This document shows, piece by piece, positions 43,856-56,080 of a stretch of 64,000 nucleotides of DNA. Every line of letters starts with the position of its first letter. Position 1 is the stretch's first letter. Origin of the DNA: Zingiber officinale (Eukaryota > Streptophyta > Magnoliopsida > Zingiberales > Zingiberaceae); NCBI RefSeq assembly GCF_018446385.1, contig NC_055992.1, forward strand, positions 56,806,799 to 56,870,798. The letters run 5' to 3'. The notes beneath the pieces were generated by a model. It searched no databases, was not told where the DNA came from, and was given only the letters and a program-made list of their open reading frames with translations. The position numbers were made by a program, and so were the translations under genes.

Positions 43856-44988
43856 GAATACAATTAGGAATGTCTTTTATAGAATAGTTTTCTTTTTCAC
43901 ATGTTTTTGAAAATATTACTTAGTAGTTTTTAAAAATTATTTTTGTAAAATTTCCCCTTTCAAAATTTTGTTTTCAAAAACTATTTCAAATCTTTTATCT
44001 GTTTGGAGTAGCCTAGGTCTTTCCCATAGAATTACATGATCCTATAGTTTTAGCAACCAGCATCTCATAAGCAAAGTAGGATCCCTTGTTTGTACAACTT
44101 AGAATGGGTGAGATACTTAGGACTTAGCCTAAGATTTCAGATGCTTATGTCAGTGCATCGCTATAAATCTGGGTTTTAAATAACATACATTGATCAATTT
44201 GAGTTTTCTAGTTAGTAACAACCTAGTTAGTCCCAAATGCTCAAATTGACCAACCCGAATCAATAGCTACTATCTTGTGGTAGTTAGCTTTGTACAAAGA
44301 TTGGACATTTCATCATAAGGACATTTTTTTAATTTTTAAACCATGCTTGGACTTTTAGGAAATTATCGTTTTAGGGGGAGCTTCACACTAAACTTTCAAA
44401 ACCTTTCCTTTTATTTTTACAAAATATTTTGAAAATTATTTACTTCTAAAATTTTCCAATATTTTATCTATAGTTTTCAAATTAATTTCTTTACAGTTTT
44501 TCAAAATTATTCCTTAGTATTTTTTTTAAATTTCTCCCTAATATTTTTTTTTTCAAAATTTAAAAATTTTACCTATATAATAATCTTCTTCAAAATTTTC
44601 TTGTTAAAATTTTTCAAAATTTACACTTTCCTAAACCTTTCATATTTTTTAACCATTTCTTTCAAATTTTACTTTATGATTTTTTTTTTCGAGTCTTACC
44701 TTTACTTAATCTTTTCAAATACTCACAATTGTTTTCTTCTTTTGAAAATTTATTTTGCGAATATTTCAAATGTATTTTTTAAAAAGGTTTCTCTTATATT
44801 TTGCCTTTATAAATTGTCAAAATCAAACTATACTCATGTGTGATTGTTTCCCTTATTTTTGATGTGTGTCAAAGGGGGAGAGATAGTGAATTTAGGGGGA
44901 GATATTTAACTTAGGGGGAGAGTTGAAGTGCTTGCTTATTTATTTTTGTATATTTTAACTTAACTTTGAACCTTAGTTGCCAAACATC
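43856..44988 (+). mobile_element. Noncoding region after copia pol
   Basis: 1.1 kb, T-rich. In SIRE-type elements an env-like ORF can lie here, but none can be read. Scattered GGGGGAG runs (44,370, 44,873, 44,893, 44,918) precede the true polypurine tract. Confidence 0.55.
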
Positions 44989-45002
44989 AAAAAGGGGGAG
45001 AT
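44989..45002 (+). other. Copia polypurine tract
   Basis: AAAAAGGGGGAGAT directly before the LTR start TGTTGGTG. Confidence 0.85.
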
Positions 45003-46387
45003 TGTTGGTGCAAGTTGCACCAGAATCAAACCTAAGTTTTGATGTTGTCAAAGGTTCAAATTAAGTCTTGTTGTGATCTAATGAGTTGACTAAGTGTGCA
45101 GGCTGTTTACTCAACTGGAAAAGACCTAGTTGGAGGCAAGGCAGGAGAAGTCTTAGCAGATCATGGAACCCAGGTGGAAAGACCAAGTGGGTCGAGAGGA
45201 CCTGATACTTGGTAGTGAGATCGAGAGGTCTGGAGGACAAAAGATCGAGAGAAAAACCTAGCGAGCTGATCAAGGCTAAGTGAAAAGTCCAAACAGATCT
45301 GGAGGATCAAAGATTGGCAGGTAGGTTGAGGTAAACAACTGGAGGAGCGACAGTGAGGTCGTGTTCCTGAAGGGAACAATCTAAGGTCATTGATCCAATT
45401 GAAGAAATCGGGAATGTTTCCATGTTGAAATCAAGACAGTTGAATTGTCTATTATTATTACTCATGCATTTTATATTGTTGTACTAATCTTTGCTTTGCA
45501 GGAATATACTATTTAACTCTGTTTTGCAGGTTTAGCCTGATCGATCGACCGAACAGGAGGATCAATCGACCGAACCAGACACAAGTTCAGACCAAACTAA
45601 AGAGAAATCCAATCAGAGCTTGATCGATAGACCGAACTAAAGGATTGGTCGACCGAACCCTAACAATGTGGCATAGATCAGTTCTGTTAGAAGCAGAGAA
45701 GGAAGCTAAGATGATCGGTCAACCGAACCAGCAGATCGGTCGACCAAACAATACCTCATCAATGCAATATTAAGTGAGAATCTCGGCGAATAGGGAAATT
45801 CTCTGTTTGATCGATCAAAAAAGGTGATCGATCGACCAAACACTTTAATGATAGTAAATGCCGAAGATCGAATCAACATCAGATCTCAGCAAAGTTGGAA
45901 GGGAGCTGGTTTGGTTGACCGAACATCGATGATTCTTATAAAAGAGAGCTCGAGGTCCAAGGCAGAGTAATGCATTCTGGTTGGGTTCAAAGTTCATCTC
46001 TGTGCAAGTTGTGATTCGTGCTACAACTACTCATCTACTGCTTCAAGAAGTGTCGACTGAGCCTCAAATTTTATATATTATCTGTATAACTTTCTTTTAC
46101 TTGCATTGTACTTAATTCAAGTAAGATAGTAGGTTGTTACTATCTTACTCATCTTCTTGTATGCACTGCTTCTTTCCGAGGTTTTCAGAAAGAAGAGATT
46201 TAGTAGATTGGCCATCGGTGCGATCAAGGATCACGGACCTTGGAGTAGAAGTCGACCTAGGCTCCGAACCAAGTAACTGAACTTGTTCTCTACTTTTCCA
46301 CTACACGACTTTGTTTTAAATGAGTAAAAGAAAAGTTTTAAAAGTGTGATATTCACCCCCCCTCTATCGCACTCTTTTGATCCTACA
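45003..46387 (+). mobile_element. 3' LTR of SIRE-like copia element
   Basis: Begins TGTTGGTGCAAGTTGC after the polypurine tract and ends CTTTTGATCCTACA; 1385 bp. The ends and the CACCCCCCCTCTATCGCAC stretch near the 3' end are typical of this group. The part 45,537-45,930 contains about nine copies of a GATCGGTCGACCGAAC-like motif. Confidence 0.8.
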
Positions 46388-47019
46388 CATCCTACCAAAG
46401 GTATATGACTACTGAAGTCCAAGGGATATCCCTTGACTTCCTGATCGATAATCAACAACTCTCCAAATGGTAGAGATACGATCAATCCATAAGATGTGAG
46501 TATAAAAACTCTACTAATCTTATCTAAAAATGTCTAAAGAGTATGTCAAATTTCATCCTTTCAGATACTCAAATATTCACAGTAAAGGAATGACAATCCA
46601 AAGTCCAAAGGTTCACTCAACCTCCTGACTGAGAGTCTACCGATCAAGAGGGTATCTCCACAACTCTCATAGTCATGTCCATAAATATCCTTCGATAAAT
46701 GTCGACCAAAGGTCAAACCCTCTTATCTGAAATACAAACTTCAAGACGTTGAGTAAAAAAATCATGTAGTTAAGGTCTTGAGCTACTTGATGAAGACAAT
46801 GCTAGCTGAGTCATCTAACCACTGTCTTATAACCCATCATACTAGGATAACTCCACCTGAGGTTTAGTAACCTCTAGTGATGAGCAATGAATACAAGAGT
46901 AGAGGAGCACTATCATTAAATAGTTGGTCAAAATAATTGTTAATCGACACTTTACTCATAAAATCATCATATGATATTTCTACTCAGTGATGGTGGAACT
47001 TCCTAGGTGTTAATCAACT

Positions 47020-47625
47020 AACACTACCTTCTCCGCATCATTGCGGGTCATATATCACTATGTACATCGAGGATATCTAACTATATCTAATCGGTCCATG
47101 AGTCAGGATCTCCCATGAAACAACGTTTGGCAAGTCGACTGACCATCACCCTATAAACCATCATGCTACCAAAGGAGGCAGAAAAGTACTCTCTCTCAAA
47201 ACACCTTAAAGTAATCATCAAGTGGTGCCTTGATCTCAAAATTCATCTTTTGCATCTTCCTTCATGTGGTGCCTGGTCACGTATAGGATACACAACTAAC
47301 ATCATCTATTTCACGTCAGTACAAATCATATATTTGAATGTACTCTCCAATTTATATGACAGATTATGATTGTATCACATAAGTGTTAAGCAGGTAACTC
47401 TACACTTTTCCACATCAGTGAGGGGGGCATCTATCTAAATGTACCTTCTAAATTATCCAATGAGATACAGATAGTCCATGGTCAAAGTTCCCATAGAATA
47501 CGATACATCGATGCTCTAAAACTGGTCGAGCCGACAATGGTATACGGCTAATTCAGTCTTTTCTACATCTGTACAAGTCATGTACTCAAACATATCTTCC
47601 AGGTTATCTAGCCAAATATAAGTAA
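47020..47625 (-). repeat. Degenerate repeats of a gag segment
   Basis: On the minus strand about 60 bases ending in ACxGATGTGGAAAAG recur at about 47,556-47,625, 47,402-47,470, 47,300-47,360 and 47,030-47,100. The copies contain TTGGATAATTTAGAAGGTAC-like sequence with variation. The best-preserved copy encodes the gag motif. Confidence 0.45.
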
Positions 47626-48103
47626 CCCAAAGGTTAGAATCTCTATGAAATAGAGTAAGTTGGAACCAACAAAAGTAAATCAGTCCTCTACTGATTAAAC
47701 CAACTAAGGTAAATTGGTACTCTACTGACTGAGTTAACATAAGTATGCAGATATTATCCACTACCTAGCTAATAATAGCAGAGAATGGTATGTGACTCTA
47801 ATTCTCAACCAACTACTAGTAACAGAAACTAATAATACCAGTGGTATGGTAGACCTGAACAGTAGCTGACCCACATATGTAATACATGATACAAACCACT
47901 AGACAAGTACTAACAGAAGAGTACCAACATATATGATAACTATCATAGACAACTATACATATATACTAATAAAAATGCATGATAATAGTGATACAAACTA
48001 ACCTCCTATAGCTTGGAGATGTCCTGTCATTGACTGGTCCCAAAACTCGAAAAGTCACATTGAGAAAACAAAATACAAAACATAGGAAATAAGCCTCATA
48101 AAC

Positions 48104-48120
48104 CTGTGGCTCTGATACCA
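48104..48120 (-). other. Primer binding site of C1 (initiator tRNA-Met)
   Basis: The minus strand reads TGGTATCAGAGCCACAG, six bases after the LTR end (GGGGTGTGACA). Confidence 0.8.
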
Positions 48121-48126
48121 ATAAAT

Positions 48127-49345
48127 TGTCACACCCCAAAGGAGTCCTTACCCGACAAATAGATAATATCTCTCCTATAATAGTGACAAATGAATCATAT
48201 ATGCAATGCCACAAGGCTCCTCACAAGCTATAATCAATAACCCACATAGTTGGAACATACACAATCACGCAGTTATATACACAGCCCACTCGGCTAGAAC
48301 AAAATGATCACAACCATGCAGTTGTATAATAAACAACCCACATGATTGTACTAAAAACATAGTAGAAAATGAATGATAAACCCATAAATCAAAATGACAC
48401 ACTACTGGTCGGCTAAGCTTTTACACAACAACCATCAGAAACATCAAAAGTAGCCACAAGGACAAACACAAAATACATAATAAAATTATTATAATGCCAA
48501 GAATATAAATCCAACGAAAAGTATAAAAGAATAAAGCAAAGTAAAGACTATTCTCTGATATGACATGGGATCGGCAGACAAGATACTCCAAGCCTATAAT
48601 CACTACCTACTACCTGAGGCAAAAGATAATACACAAATGTGATGGTGAGTGCGGGTCACTCATCACATAATAGATAAGATAGTGCACGGTCTATATAAAA
48701 CATGGAGGTCAAAGTATACAATCTCAATAGGGAAATAAGAACATGATCATACTGACATAATCAATGCATCTAAACATAACTAGCATAATGAATAAACATA
48801 CCCAATCTGGATCTAATGTATAAGATCATGACCACCCATGACATAATAAACATACATACCTAACCTGGATCTAACACATAAGGTCAAGATAAAAAATGAT
48901 ATAATAAATGCATATACCCAATCTGAAATTTATACATACGGTATAATGATCAGTAAACTCACCGGGGATCAGCAACAGATCTGCTCATAACACCTGAGCA
49001 ATATAACCGACAACATATACATATATAATAAATAACATGTATGAAGTATGGAAACCATATGCAACAATTATAGTTCAAACAAGTGCAACATACCACAATC
49101 ACATGTAGCTAGTATATACTAGACATGTATGTAAATATATCTCCACAGATGTACCGCGCATCATATGAAAAATGCGCATGCATGCCACATGGTCACCCCC
49201 GCCACCCCTCTAGACACAACGACCCCTGTATGGCCGAGAAGCTTGGGTCTGTGACAACTGCACTACCCTCTAGATACCACTATATAATGATCAAGATGGG
49301 CAATTTGCTAAATAACTATATAGCTACATAACATCAGGGTCTCTG
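48127..49345 (-). mobile_element. Chromovirus C1 5' LTR, proximal part
   Basis: The LTR 3' end is at 48127 (minus strand ends GGTGTGACA). Sequence at 49,150-49,345 matches the inverse of 61,730-61,860 in the C2 LTR (for example CCCCTGTATGGxCGAGA). The LTR is interrupted at 49345 and continues at 62765. Confidence 0.65.
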
Positions 49346-49576
49346 ATTTTGTATCCATGCAAGGTTTCCGCTTGATTTCCAAATGGGGTTCGAAGGATTT
49401 TGCTTGGGTTCAGTGGACTTCTTTGCTCCTTTGTTTGGGTTTTGATTCTTCAAAATGGATTTAGTGTTGGCAGACTCGGTTGTTGATTCCTCATGTTGTC
49501 TCTCAAGGGATTTTGATTGCGGTTTGGTTTTGATGGTTGGAGAACTTCTTGTAGATTTGTAAAATGAACCCAAGGA
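49346..49576 (+). mobile_element. Left flank of C3, probably start of C2
   Basis: No gene. Lies between the broken C1 LTR and the target duplication of C3, and continues at 60595. Its exact LTR start could not be placed. Confidence 0.35.
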
Positions 49577-49581
49577 TGTTT
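49577..49581. repeat. Target site duplication TGTTT (left)
   Basis: Identical to 60590-60594. Confidence 0.9.
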
Positions 49582-52506
49582 TGTAAAATACCGAAAAAGG
49601 GCAAATAACCATAAGGGAATTTCCCAGATTTTTTAGAAATTTTCTGAGAAATTTTCGGAGACCGTATGGACGAGTTTACGGGGATAAATAATGGGCCTCG
49701 GGAAAGCCTGTTTAGGCTATCCCATTTTATCGAGGAAAAGTTTGATTTTTCCTTTTATTTTCCTTTTTCTTTATTTTCTTTTTTCCCCACTGCAAGCCCT
49801 TTCTTCTTCCCCTTTTTCTCCCGACGCCATCTCCCCCAACCCGATCGATCTCCTCTCTTCATCTTCGCGACACCTCTTCTTCCCCAAACCGACGTGCCGC
49901 CCTTCCCCGTCGTTTCCCCTCCCTCCGGTACAAAAGCTGTGGCCAAGGGTTTTTGCAACCCTTTCTCTTCCTCTTCCCCTTTGGCTTCCGTGACGTCGAA
50001 GCTCCTCTTCGCCTCTGCCCCTATCTTGCCAACACTAACCGATTCCCTCTTCACGCCGTGCCCTAGTTCCTGATTCATGGTCATCGCCACACGGAGCAGC
50101 GTCGACCATCGCTGGAGATTTCCTGTTCCCGTGCCCTAGATTTCCTCTTGCTGTCGGGTTTCGAACAAAGCAGTGGTGATCGATTTTCTGGACAAGAGGT
50201 CCCCTTCCTTCCGTGGCTTAACCACTAGCTTCCCCTGTCAATCTTGCATCTTCTTGTCTGCGTTCTCTTCTGTCCGATTGTTGCTGCTCGATCGTTGCCA
50301 CCGTTGGTCCTTGCACTATTGACACAGATATGTGGTAAGGAGGTCGAATTAAACTTGAGTTGGTGATACATTATTGTGTTGAATTCTGATCTTTTCTTCT
50401 TGATCCAAAGGATTCTAACAGGAAAGGCTATTCTGTGGACTTTCTGGTTCCGGCAGCAAATCCATCCAGCAACAACAGTGCTAGGAATTAAGGTAAGGTA
50501 TTAGGTTTTTGATCTTAGTTGTAGATCATAGTGTAATTTGATTATTTTAATAGTTGATACATGTTGTAGATTATGTGTTGGGTGGGAATCTTGTGATGAT
50601 AGATTTGAATTAGGGTTATGTGTTGAATTATGTTTGAATTGAATTTAGTTTAGAACATGTGGTAGATCATGTTTTAAATTAAAGGTTATAATTAGTTGTT
50701 TATGGGTAGATTAATTTAGGCTTGGATTTCTAATCTAATAGGAGAATAGGGATTAGGTAACTAACCCTAATTAACCGTTAGATTTAATTAGGTAGATTAA
50801 TGTTTGTGCTGATTAGGGTTTTACCCTAAATTAGTCTTAGGGATTTTATTTAGCAATTCTTATGATTTTAGCTAAATAAAATATTTATATATTGTTTGAC
50901 GCAGGACTCTGATTCGAGATGAGCGTCTCGACTTTGGATTGCTTGATTAGACCTTCTATTTGAGACGAGTATCTTGACCTATCTATTTTGATATGTCTTG
51001 TTGATATGTTTAGTAGATTTTAGTAAGTAGCAATAATTATGTTTATATCTGCATCGGCATGTCACTATTTGTTTCCGAGCATGATTTGTTTGTTACTTGT
51101 TTAGCGTTCATGCCCTATTTATTATTTATGTTATGGAAGTAGTGGCATGCCATGCTTTATGATATACCGGACTGGTTAGATACGATAGCTGACATGTGTA
51201 CCTGGATCATATTATTTGATGCACGTATATGGTACATGTTTTTATGGAGGTAGATAGGATCAGGATATTTATATGCTTAGTGTCATGCACCATCTCGCAT
51301 GATTGCATTTCTGCGCGATAGTTGGCTCCATTATTGTTGAGCGCATCACCAGTTACATGGATCTGCACACACCACCACTCACGGGTTAGTGGTATATCAG
51401 ACAGGGTGTCGTGCTGGCTCTGTTAGTGCTCCATTGGTCCACTCATGGGTAGCGTGACGTAGCGTGTTAGCACGTTAGGGGGCCCTTCATTGGATTGTCT
51501 CAGGGAGATAAGAGCATTGAGCTCCCCCACTTATGATTTGGGGTAGGAGGATAGGTATACTCCGACAGCATCCCGTCTACTCGGTCACTCATCAGGAGCA
51601 GTGATGACAAAGTGCACAGTTGTCACAGCCCTACCCACTCGGTCTTACCTTTATGTGTGAGATGGCTGACTGGCTTTAGGGATGACCAGGACATGTTATT
51701 GGCATCATATGCATTATTTGTACTTATTGTGTGTGTTTGTTGCACTTTATATGCTGCATATTGGATGGATGCATTGTTTGACATGCATATAGGATTTATG
51801 ATAATTTGGGTCTGACGGCCTTGATATCCCTATACCCAGGTTTTGGTTAGTACAGTTACTCCTTATCTTACAGTTTTGCACTTTCTATATGTTATATCAG
51901 GAGACTGTACGCATAGTTATTGTTATTTGTTATAGTTTACTATGCATATCAACTAGGTATTCGCTGAGTGTTGGACTCACACCCTTTTATTTCTATTTTC
52001 AGTTTGAAGTTGTTCAGGAGGTTCCAGTCACTAGTCCCCCACCACTGTGTGTCGCGATGAGTTCGCACCGTTTGGGTTTTTCTTATTGTGTTAGACTATG
52101 TTTTTCAGACTTATAGCTTGACATTTGGATCTTGTACGTTTTGTTATTTGATGATGGGTTTACATTCGGATGTATGCTGGAGTTTTGTGTTTCATTGGTG
52201 TAGTTGAATAGGATATCAGGTTTGTGTTTTATGAGTGTAGTTGAGTAGGATATCGGATTTGTGTTTTATGGGTGTAGTTGAGTAGGATTTTTACGATGAT
52301 ATCCTTATCTCTGCTTATGTTTAGTTGTTACTATTAAACTGCGTGGATGTTTGCTATATTTGTACTGTTATATATTATTATTGTTCCGGCCGTGTTGGCC
52401 GAGGTATATGTGGCCCTGAGGGCATTGTAGAAAATTTTATATTGTCACCCGTACAGGGGAGATGTTGTCGAAATTTTCTCTGGTAGGGACTACCTGGGGC
52501 GTGACA
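49582..52506 (+). mobile_element. 5' LTR of C3
   Basis: 2925 bp. A very pyrimidine-rich segment (49,740-50,000) with open frames by chance is shared with the 3' LTR. A TTCTGATCTTTTCTTC to GGAATTAAGGTAAGGTATT stretch may include a leader splice donor. The end reads GGGCGTGACA. Confidence 0.9.
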
Positions 52507-52513
52507 ATATTTT

Positions 52514-52525
52514 TGGTATCAGAGC
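52514..52525 (+). other. Primer binding site of C3 (initiator tRNA-Met)
   Basis: TGGTATCAGAGC, seven bases after the LTR end; the standard Ty3/gypsy chromovirus primer site. Confidence 0.9.
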
Positions 52526-52783
52526 GAGGTTTGTGAGTCAAACTAGTACTTTCAGATTTGTACGGATTTCCATTATATGTATGTTTTGGAATTCTGTTTT
52601 GGATTTGTACGGGTTTCTGTCAATTTTCTCACACAAGATTCTGAGGTCATAAAGGGGGACTGGACAGCGACTGAACATCTCCAGACGGTATATAGGTATG
52701 ATGTTTAATTTTATAGTGTGATACTTGTAGTAATATTTGTGTGTTATAATTCAACATATATGAGGTGAGGTGCACGTTCTTCC

Positions 52784-54240
52784 GTGCCGAGACGTGGTGC
52801 TGGAAGGCCACGTAAGAGGACTTTGGAATCTCTGCAGTGGACTCTCCAGAGATCCCTACTGGGGTTGAGCCTGTCGGTCAGGGATAGACTTTTGATGATG
52901 TTGCGGGCGCGTCGGGCTCCCAGACCCCGATGGCTCCTTTATAGGTACCTACCTCGGCGACACCCGCTGTACCCACCCCTACCGTATTTATGGTACCACC
53001 GCCACCGGTGCCTACTACACACCCGACACTCACACTGACAGCAGTAGTTGCTCCACATTCGGTACCTCCCACCGTACCTCCAGCCACGGGCACCTATGTT
53101 AACCCTGCAGTGCCACCAGCGACACCTACTCCGGCTTATGCAGTAGCACCGGGAGTACCTCCCCCGGTCTATCCAGCGGTACTACCTGTAGCACCAGCTC
53201 CAATGGTTCCGCCAATTCCTGCAGCCGTCCCTACTCACCACACTGATATTGTTGCGGCACAGGCCCAGGTCCCAACACTAGCAGAGTCGATGAAGAGTCG
53301 ATTCACACTCTTCCGAGGAGAGACTGATATGAGTGTAGCTTAGTCCTGGATAGAGACCATGGAGCGGACCTTCTTCTACATGGCTTGCTATGAGTGGGAG
53401 AAAGCAGAGTTGACTGCTTTCCATTTACGGGATGAGGCCGATACCTGGTGGATTACGCAGTGTTCCATCATAGGCGAGCTAAACAATACCTAGGCCAGAT
53501 TCAGAGAGGCTTTTGAGAGCCGCTACTTGTCACAAGCATATCAGACGACTCGTCGACAGGATTTTCTGAACCTTCGGCAGAACAATCGCACCGTGACAGA
53601 GTACAATGCCGAATTTAATCGGTTGGCCAGACTTTGTCCAGAATTGGCTACTGAGGAAAGATCCTGCATGCTATAGTTTGTCCAGGGATTGGATGGGCAT
53701 CTGCAAGTAAAGCTTGTCGATTTTGGGAGTTCATCTTATTTAGAGATGTTGGATAGAGCCCTCATGATTGAATCAACTCAGCAGAGAGCGTTTCCGGACA
53801 GGAGAAGGAAGCAGATGGGTCAGACATCAGGCCAGATCCAGCAGGCACAAGCGACTGGACAATAGTAGAGTGGTCGCAGTCGACCAGATCAGGGTACTTT
53901 TGGGGCATCTGGTCAGCCTCAAAAGTCAGGGCGATCTTCATCAGGACATTCCTGGTCTTCTCAGCAGAACCGGAAACAACCCGCCAGCGACACTCACTAC
54001 ACCAGATGTGGGTCCAGAGACCATGTCACCACAGCCTACTCCCTGGGACAGTCGGTTTGCTATTATTGCAAACTGCCTGGGCACTAGAGTAGAGATTGTC
54101 TGCTAAAGGCTCAACATATGGCTTCCAGAGTGTCTGGTCATGGAGGACAGGCCATTCAGACAGGAGCTTTTCATGGAGGGCGGAGAGCCTAATCCTCACA
54201 TCGTCAACAGAGGGCAGCTTCCCCTGCAGTAGCTGCATTT
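52784..54240 (+). pseudogene. C3 gag, with several amber stops
   Basis: Nucleocapsid precursor. It begins around MPRRGAGRPRKRT, passes through a proline/valine/threonine-rich low-complexity region (52,930-53,260) and then the capsid domain: SMKSRFTLFRGETD, METMERTFFYM-like TMERTFFYMACYEWEKAEL, RFREAFESRYLSQAYQ and NRTVTEYNAEFNRLARLCPE. A zinc knuckle CYYCKLPGH followed by SRDC lies near 54,065-54,110. In-frame TAG codons occur at 53341-53343, 53491-53493, 53674-53676 and inside the zinc knuckle. A frameshift occurs near 52,880. Confidence 0.85.
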
Positions 54241-54535
54241 GGCATGCATGGACAAGAGCACTCTGGTGCCCTCATAGTACCATAGACCTTTATTCAGGGA
54301 CCACGGTATCTGACTCAAGGCCAGTATCAGCCACGTCCACTAGTCCAGTACCAGTCACAACCCCAGCCACTGGTCCAGTATCAGTCGCAACCTACCTATC
54401 CGTCTCTGGCTCAGTACCCTACACCGTCGTAGTGGCAGGCTCAGACTCAGGCACAGTAGCCTTTGGCAGCACTACCACCTCCACCACCGGCAGAGACTGT
54501 ACATATTCATGTGGTTACCAGAGAGGATGCACAGC

Positions 54536-54891
54536 GGGCCGACGGATCCATTTTCCGCGGTATGATTTTACTTTATGCATTATCCGCTGATATGCTGATA
54601 GATACTGGTAGCTTACATTCTTTTATTTCCCGTGCCTTTATCAGGGGCATAGGTAGACTACCTACTCTTAGACCGCAGCGACTGACCATCTCCCTACCGT
54701 CCGGTGATACATTGGACATCACTCAGGAGATCAGAGGTTGCCCATTAGACTTTGGCAACATGATACTTACGATAGATCTTTTAGTATTAGAAATGGTCGA
54801 CTTTGATATTATTCTTGGCCTGGATTGTTTGTCAGCATATCATGCCACTGTTGATTGCCAGATGAGGGTGATCACATTCCGGCCATTATAA
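54536..54891 (+). pseudogene. C3 protease
   Basis: Retropepsin domain. The catalytic motif is DMLIDTGSLHSFISRAF, then LTISLPSGDTLDITQEI and the closing motif DFDIILGLDCLSAYHA. It is open in this copy. It ends abruptly at 54891, and the next bases already belong to the far side of the RT palm, so roughly 400 bases of RT coding sequence are missing. Confidence 0.85.
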
Positions 54892-54895
54892 GTTT

Positions 54896-55560
54896 TTGGT
54901 AATGCCATTTGGGCTTACTAATGCTCCAGCAGTATTATGGATTGTTTGTGGTGGAGTGTTACTCCCACATGTTATGGATTGTTGTGGTGGAGCATTGCTC
55001 CCATATATTATGGATTGTTTGTGGTGGAGTGTTACTCCCACATGTTATGGATTGTTGTGGTGGAGCATTGCTCCCACATATTATGGATTGTTGTGGTGGA
55101 GTGTTGCTCCCACATGTTTTGGATTGTTGTGGTGGAGCGTTGCTCCCACATATTGTAGATTGCTTGTAGAGGAGCGTTGCTCCCATATAGGTTGCATTGA
55201 TGGTGGTAGAGCGTTGCTCCCACATATGTAGTATTTCTTGTAATAGAGCGTTGCTCTCACATTCGATGATGTATTTCTTTGGTGATTTGTAGCTAGTGAT
55301 CAGATTTCAGACTTGTTGTCAGGGATCTTATAGTTGAGTATGACTGTTGTACGGGCATTATGAGTTCTAGGTTTTACCATTTAGGCTTACAAAGCCCTAG
55401 ATGTTTTCATGGACTCGAGGATTTCGGTATTCATAGGTTGTTTGAATCGGTTTTCATTTTCTTTGTTGACAATGTTGTAATCTATTTCTGATCCGAGGAG
55501 AATCACATACACCCCCTTCACATACTTCTAGAGATGTTTCGACGGAAACATCTATATTTG
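54896..55560 (+). pseudogene. C3 reverse transcriptase remnant
   Basis: Only fragments remain. VMPFGLTNAPA (the motif before the RT active site) is at 54,900-54,930. It is followed by the minisatellite (54935-55262), and then by a second, mutated version of the same motif near 55,365 (VLPF.LT). VDNVV-like sequence near 55,470 stands in place of the usual YxDD. The fingers domain and the active site are lost. Confidence 0.7.
54935..55262. repeat. Minisatellite of nine 36-37-bp hairpin units
   Basis: Units start at 54935, 54972, 55008, 55045, 55081, 55117 and on to about 55262. The first four alternate as a 37+36 dimer. Each contains a small inverted repeat with a three-base loop: GGAGT-GTT-ACTCC, GGAGC-ATT-GCTCC, GGAGC-GTT-GCTCC, and AGAGC-GTT-GCTCT in the last. 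Confidence 0.9.
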
Positions 55561-56080
55561 AAGTTCACATGGGTAGAAGCCTGCGAGACCAGCTTCCAGG
55601 AGCTGAAGCGGAGATTAGTGTCGGTTCTAGTTCGGTTTTTGCCCTATGGAGAGGACTGGATCTGATGCATCTCTTCAGTGTTTGGGTACTGTTCTGATGC
55701 AGCACGCCAGAGTAGTCTCCTATGTGTCTCGTCAATTGAAGGAGCATGAGAAGAACTATCCTGTACATGATTTGGAGTTAGCCTCTATCATCTTTGCTTT
55801 GAATATTTGGCGGCATCATCAGTACGACATTACCTTTGAGATTCTTACAGATCATAAGAGTCTCAAATATATTTTCACCCAGAAGGAACTTAATCTCTGA
55901 CAAAGGATATGGATGGAGTTCTTGAAGGAGTACGATTGTACCATTAGCTATCACCCGGGGAAATCTAATGTGGTTGTCGATGCACTCAGCAAGAAGTCCA
56001 GAGGGACTTTGGCTTGCTTCCAAGCTTCAGTCACGGACTTGATTCCGGGTTTCTCTAAGTTAGGCCTTGAGGAGTAAGGG
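55561..56080 (+). pseudogene. C3 RNase H
   Basis: Retroviral-type RNase H domain: [40 protein letters not shown] and [19 protein letters not shown]. The start ([17 protein letters not shown]) has lost its usual Asp-x-Ser context through an indel near 55,640. A stop (TGA at about 55,898) follows EKELNL. Confidence 0.8.

Larger units (their letters stand above)
46388..48126 (-). pseudogene. Chromovirus C1 gag-protease remnant
   Basis: Downstream of a minus-strand LTR and primer site. At 47,516-47,761 the frame WLDNLEDMFEYMTCTDVEK with following AELAVYH-like residues matches the gag of element C3 (WIETMERTFFYMACYEWEK). At 46,388-46,485 IVSLPFGELLIIDQEVKGYP followed by LDF resembles the protease of C3 (ISLPSGDTLDITQEIRGCP then LDF). 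Distances from the primer site fit gag and protease. The copia element is inserted at the protease end. Between the two matches the sequence is filled with degenerate repeats of the gag segment. No intact frame remains. Confidence 0.5.

Noticed and set aside
49666-50073. 135-residue ORF (also at 57748-58155)
   Set aside because: It lies in the pyrimidine-rich part of both C3 LTRs, is low complexity (Phe/Ser/Pro), and is explained by LTR identity, not by protein conservation.
54909-55231. Overlapping ORFs on both strands
   Set aside because: They are produced by the minisatellite, whose period and composition avoid stops; they do not resemble a protein.
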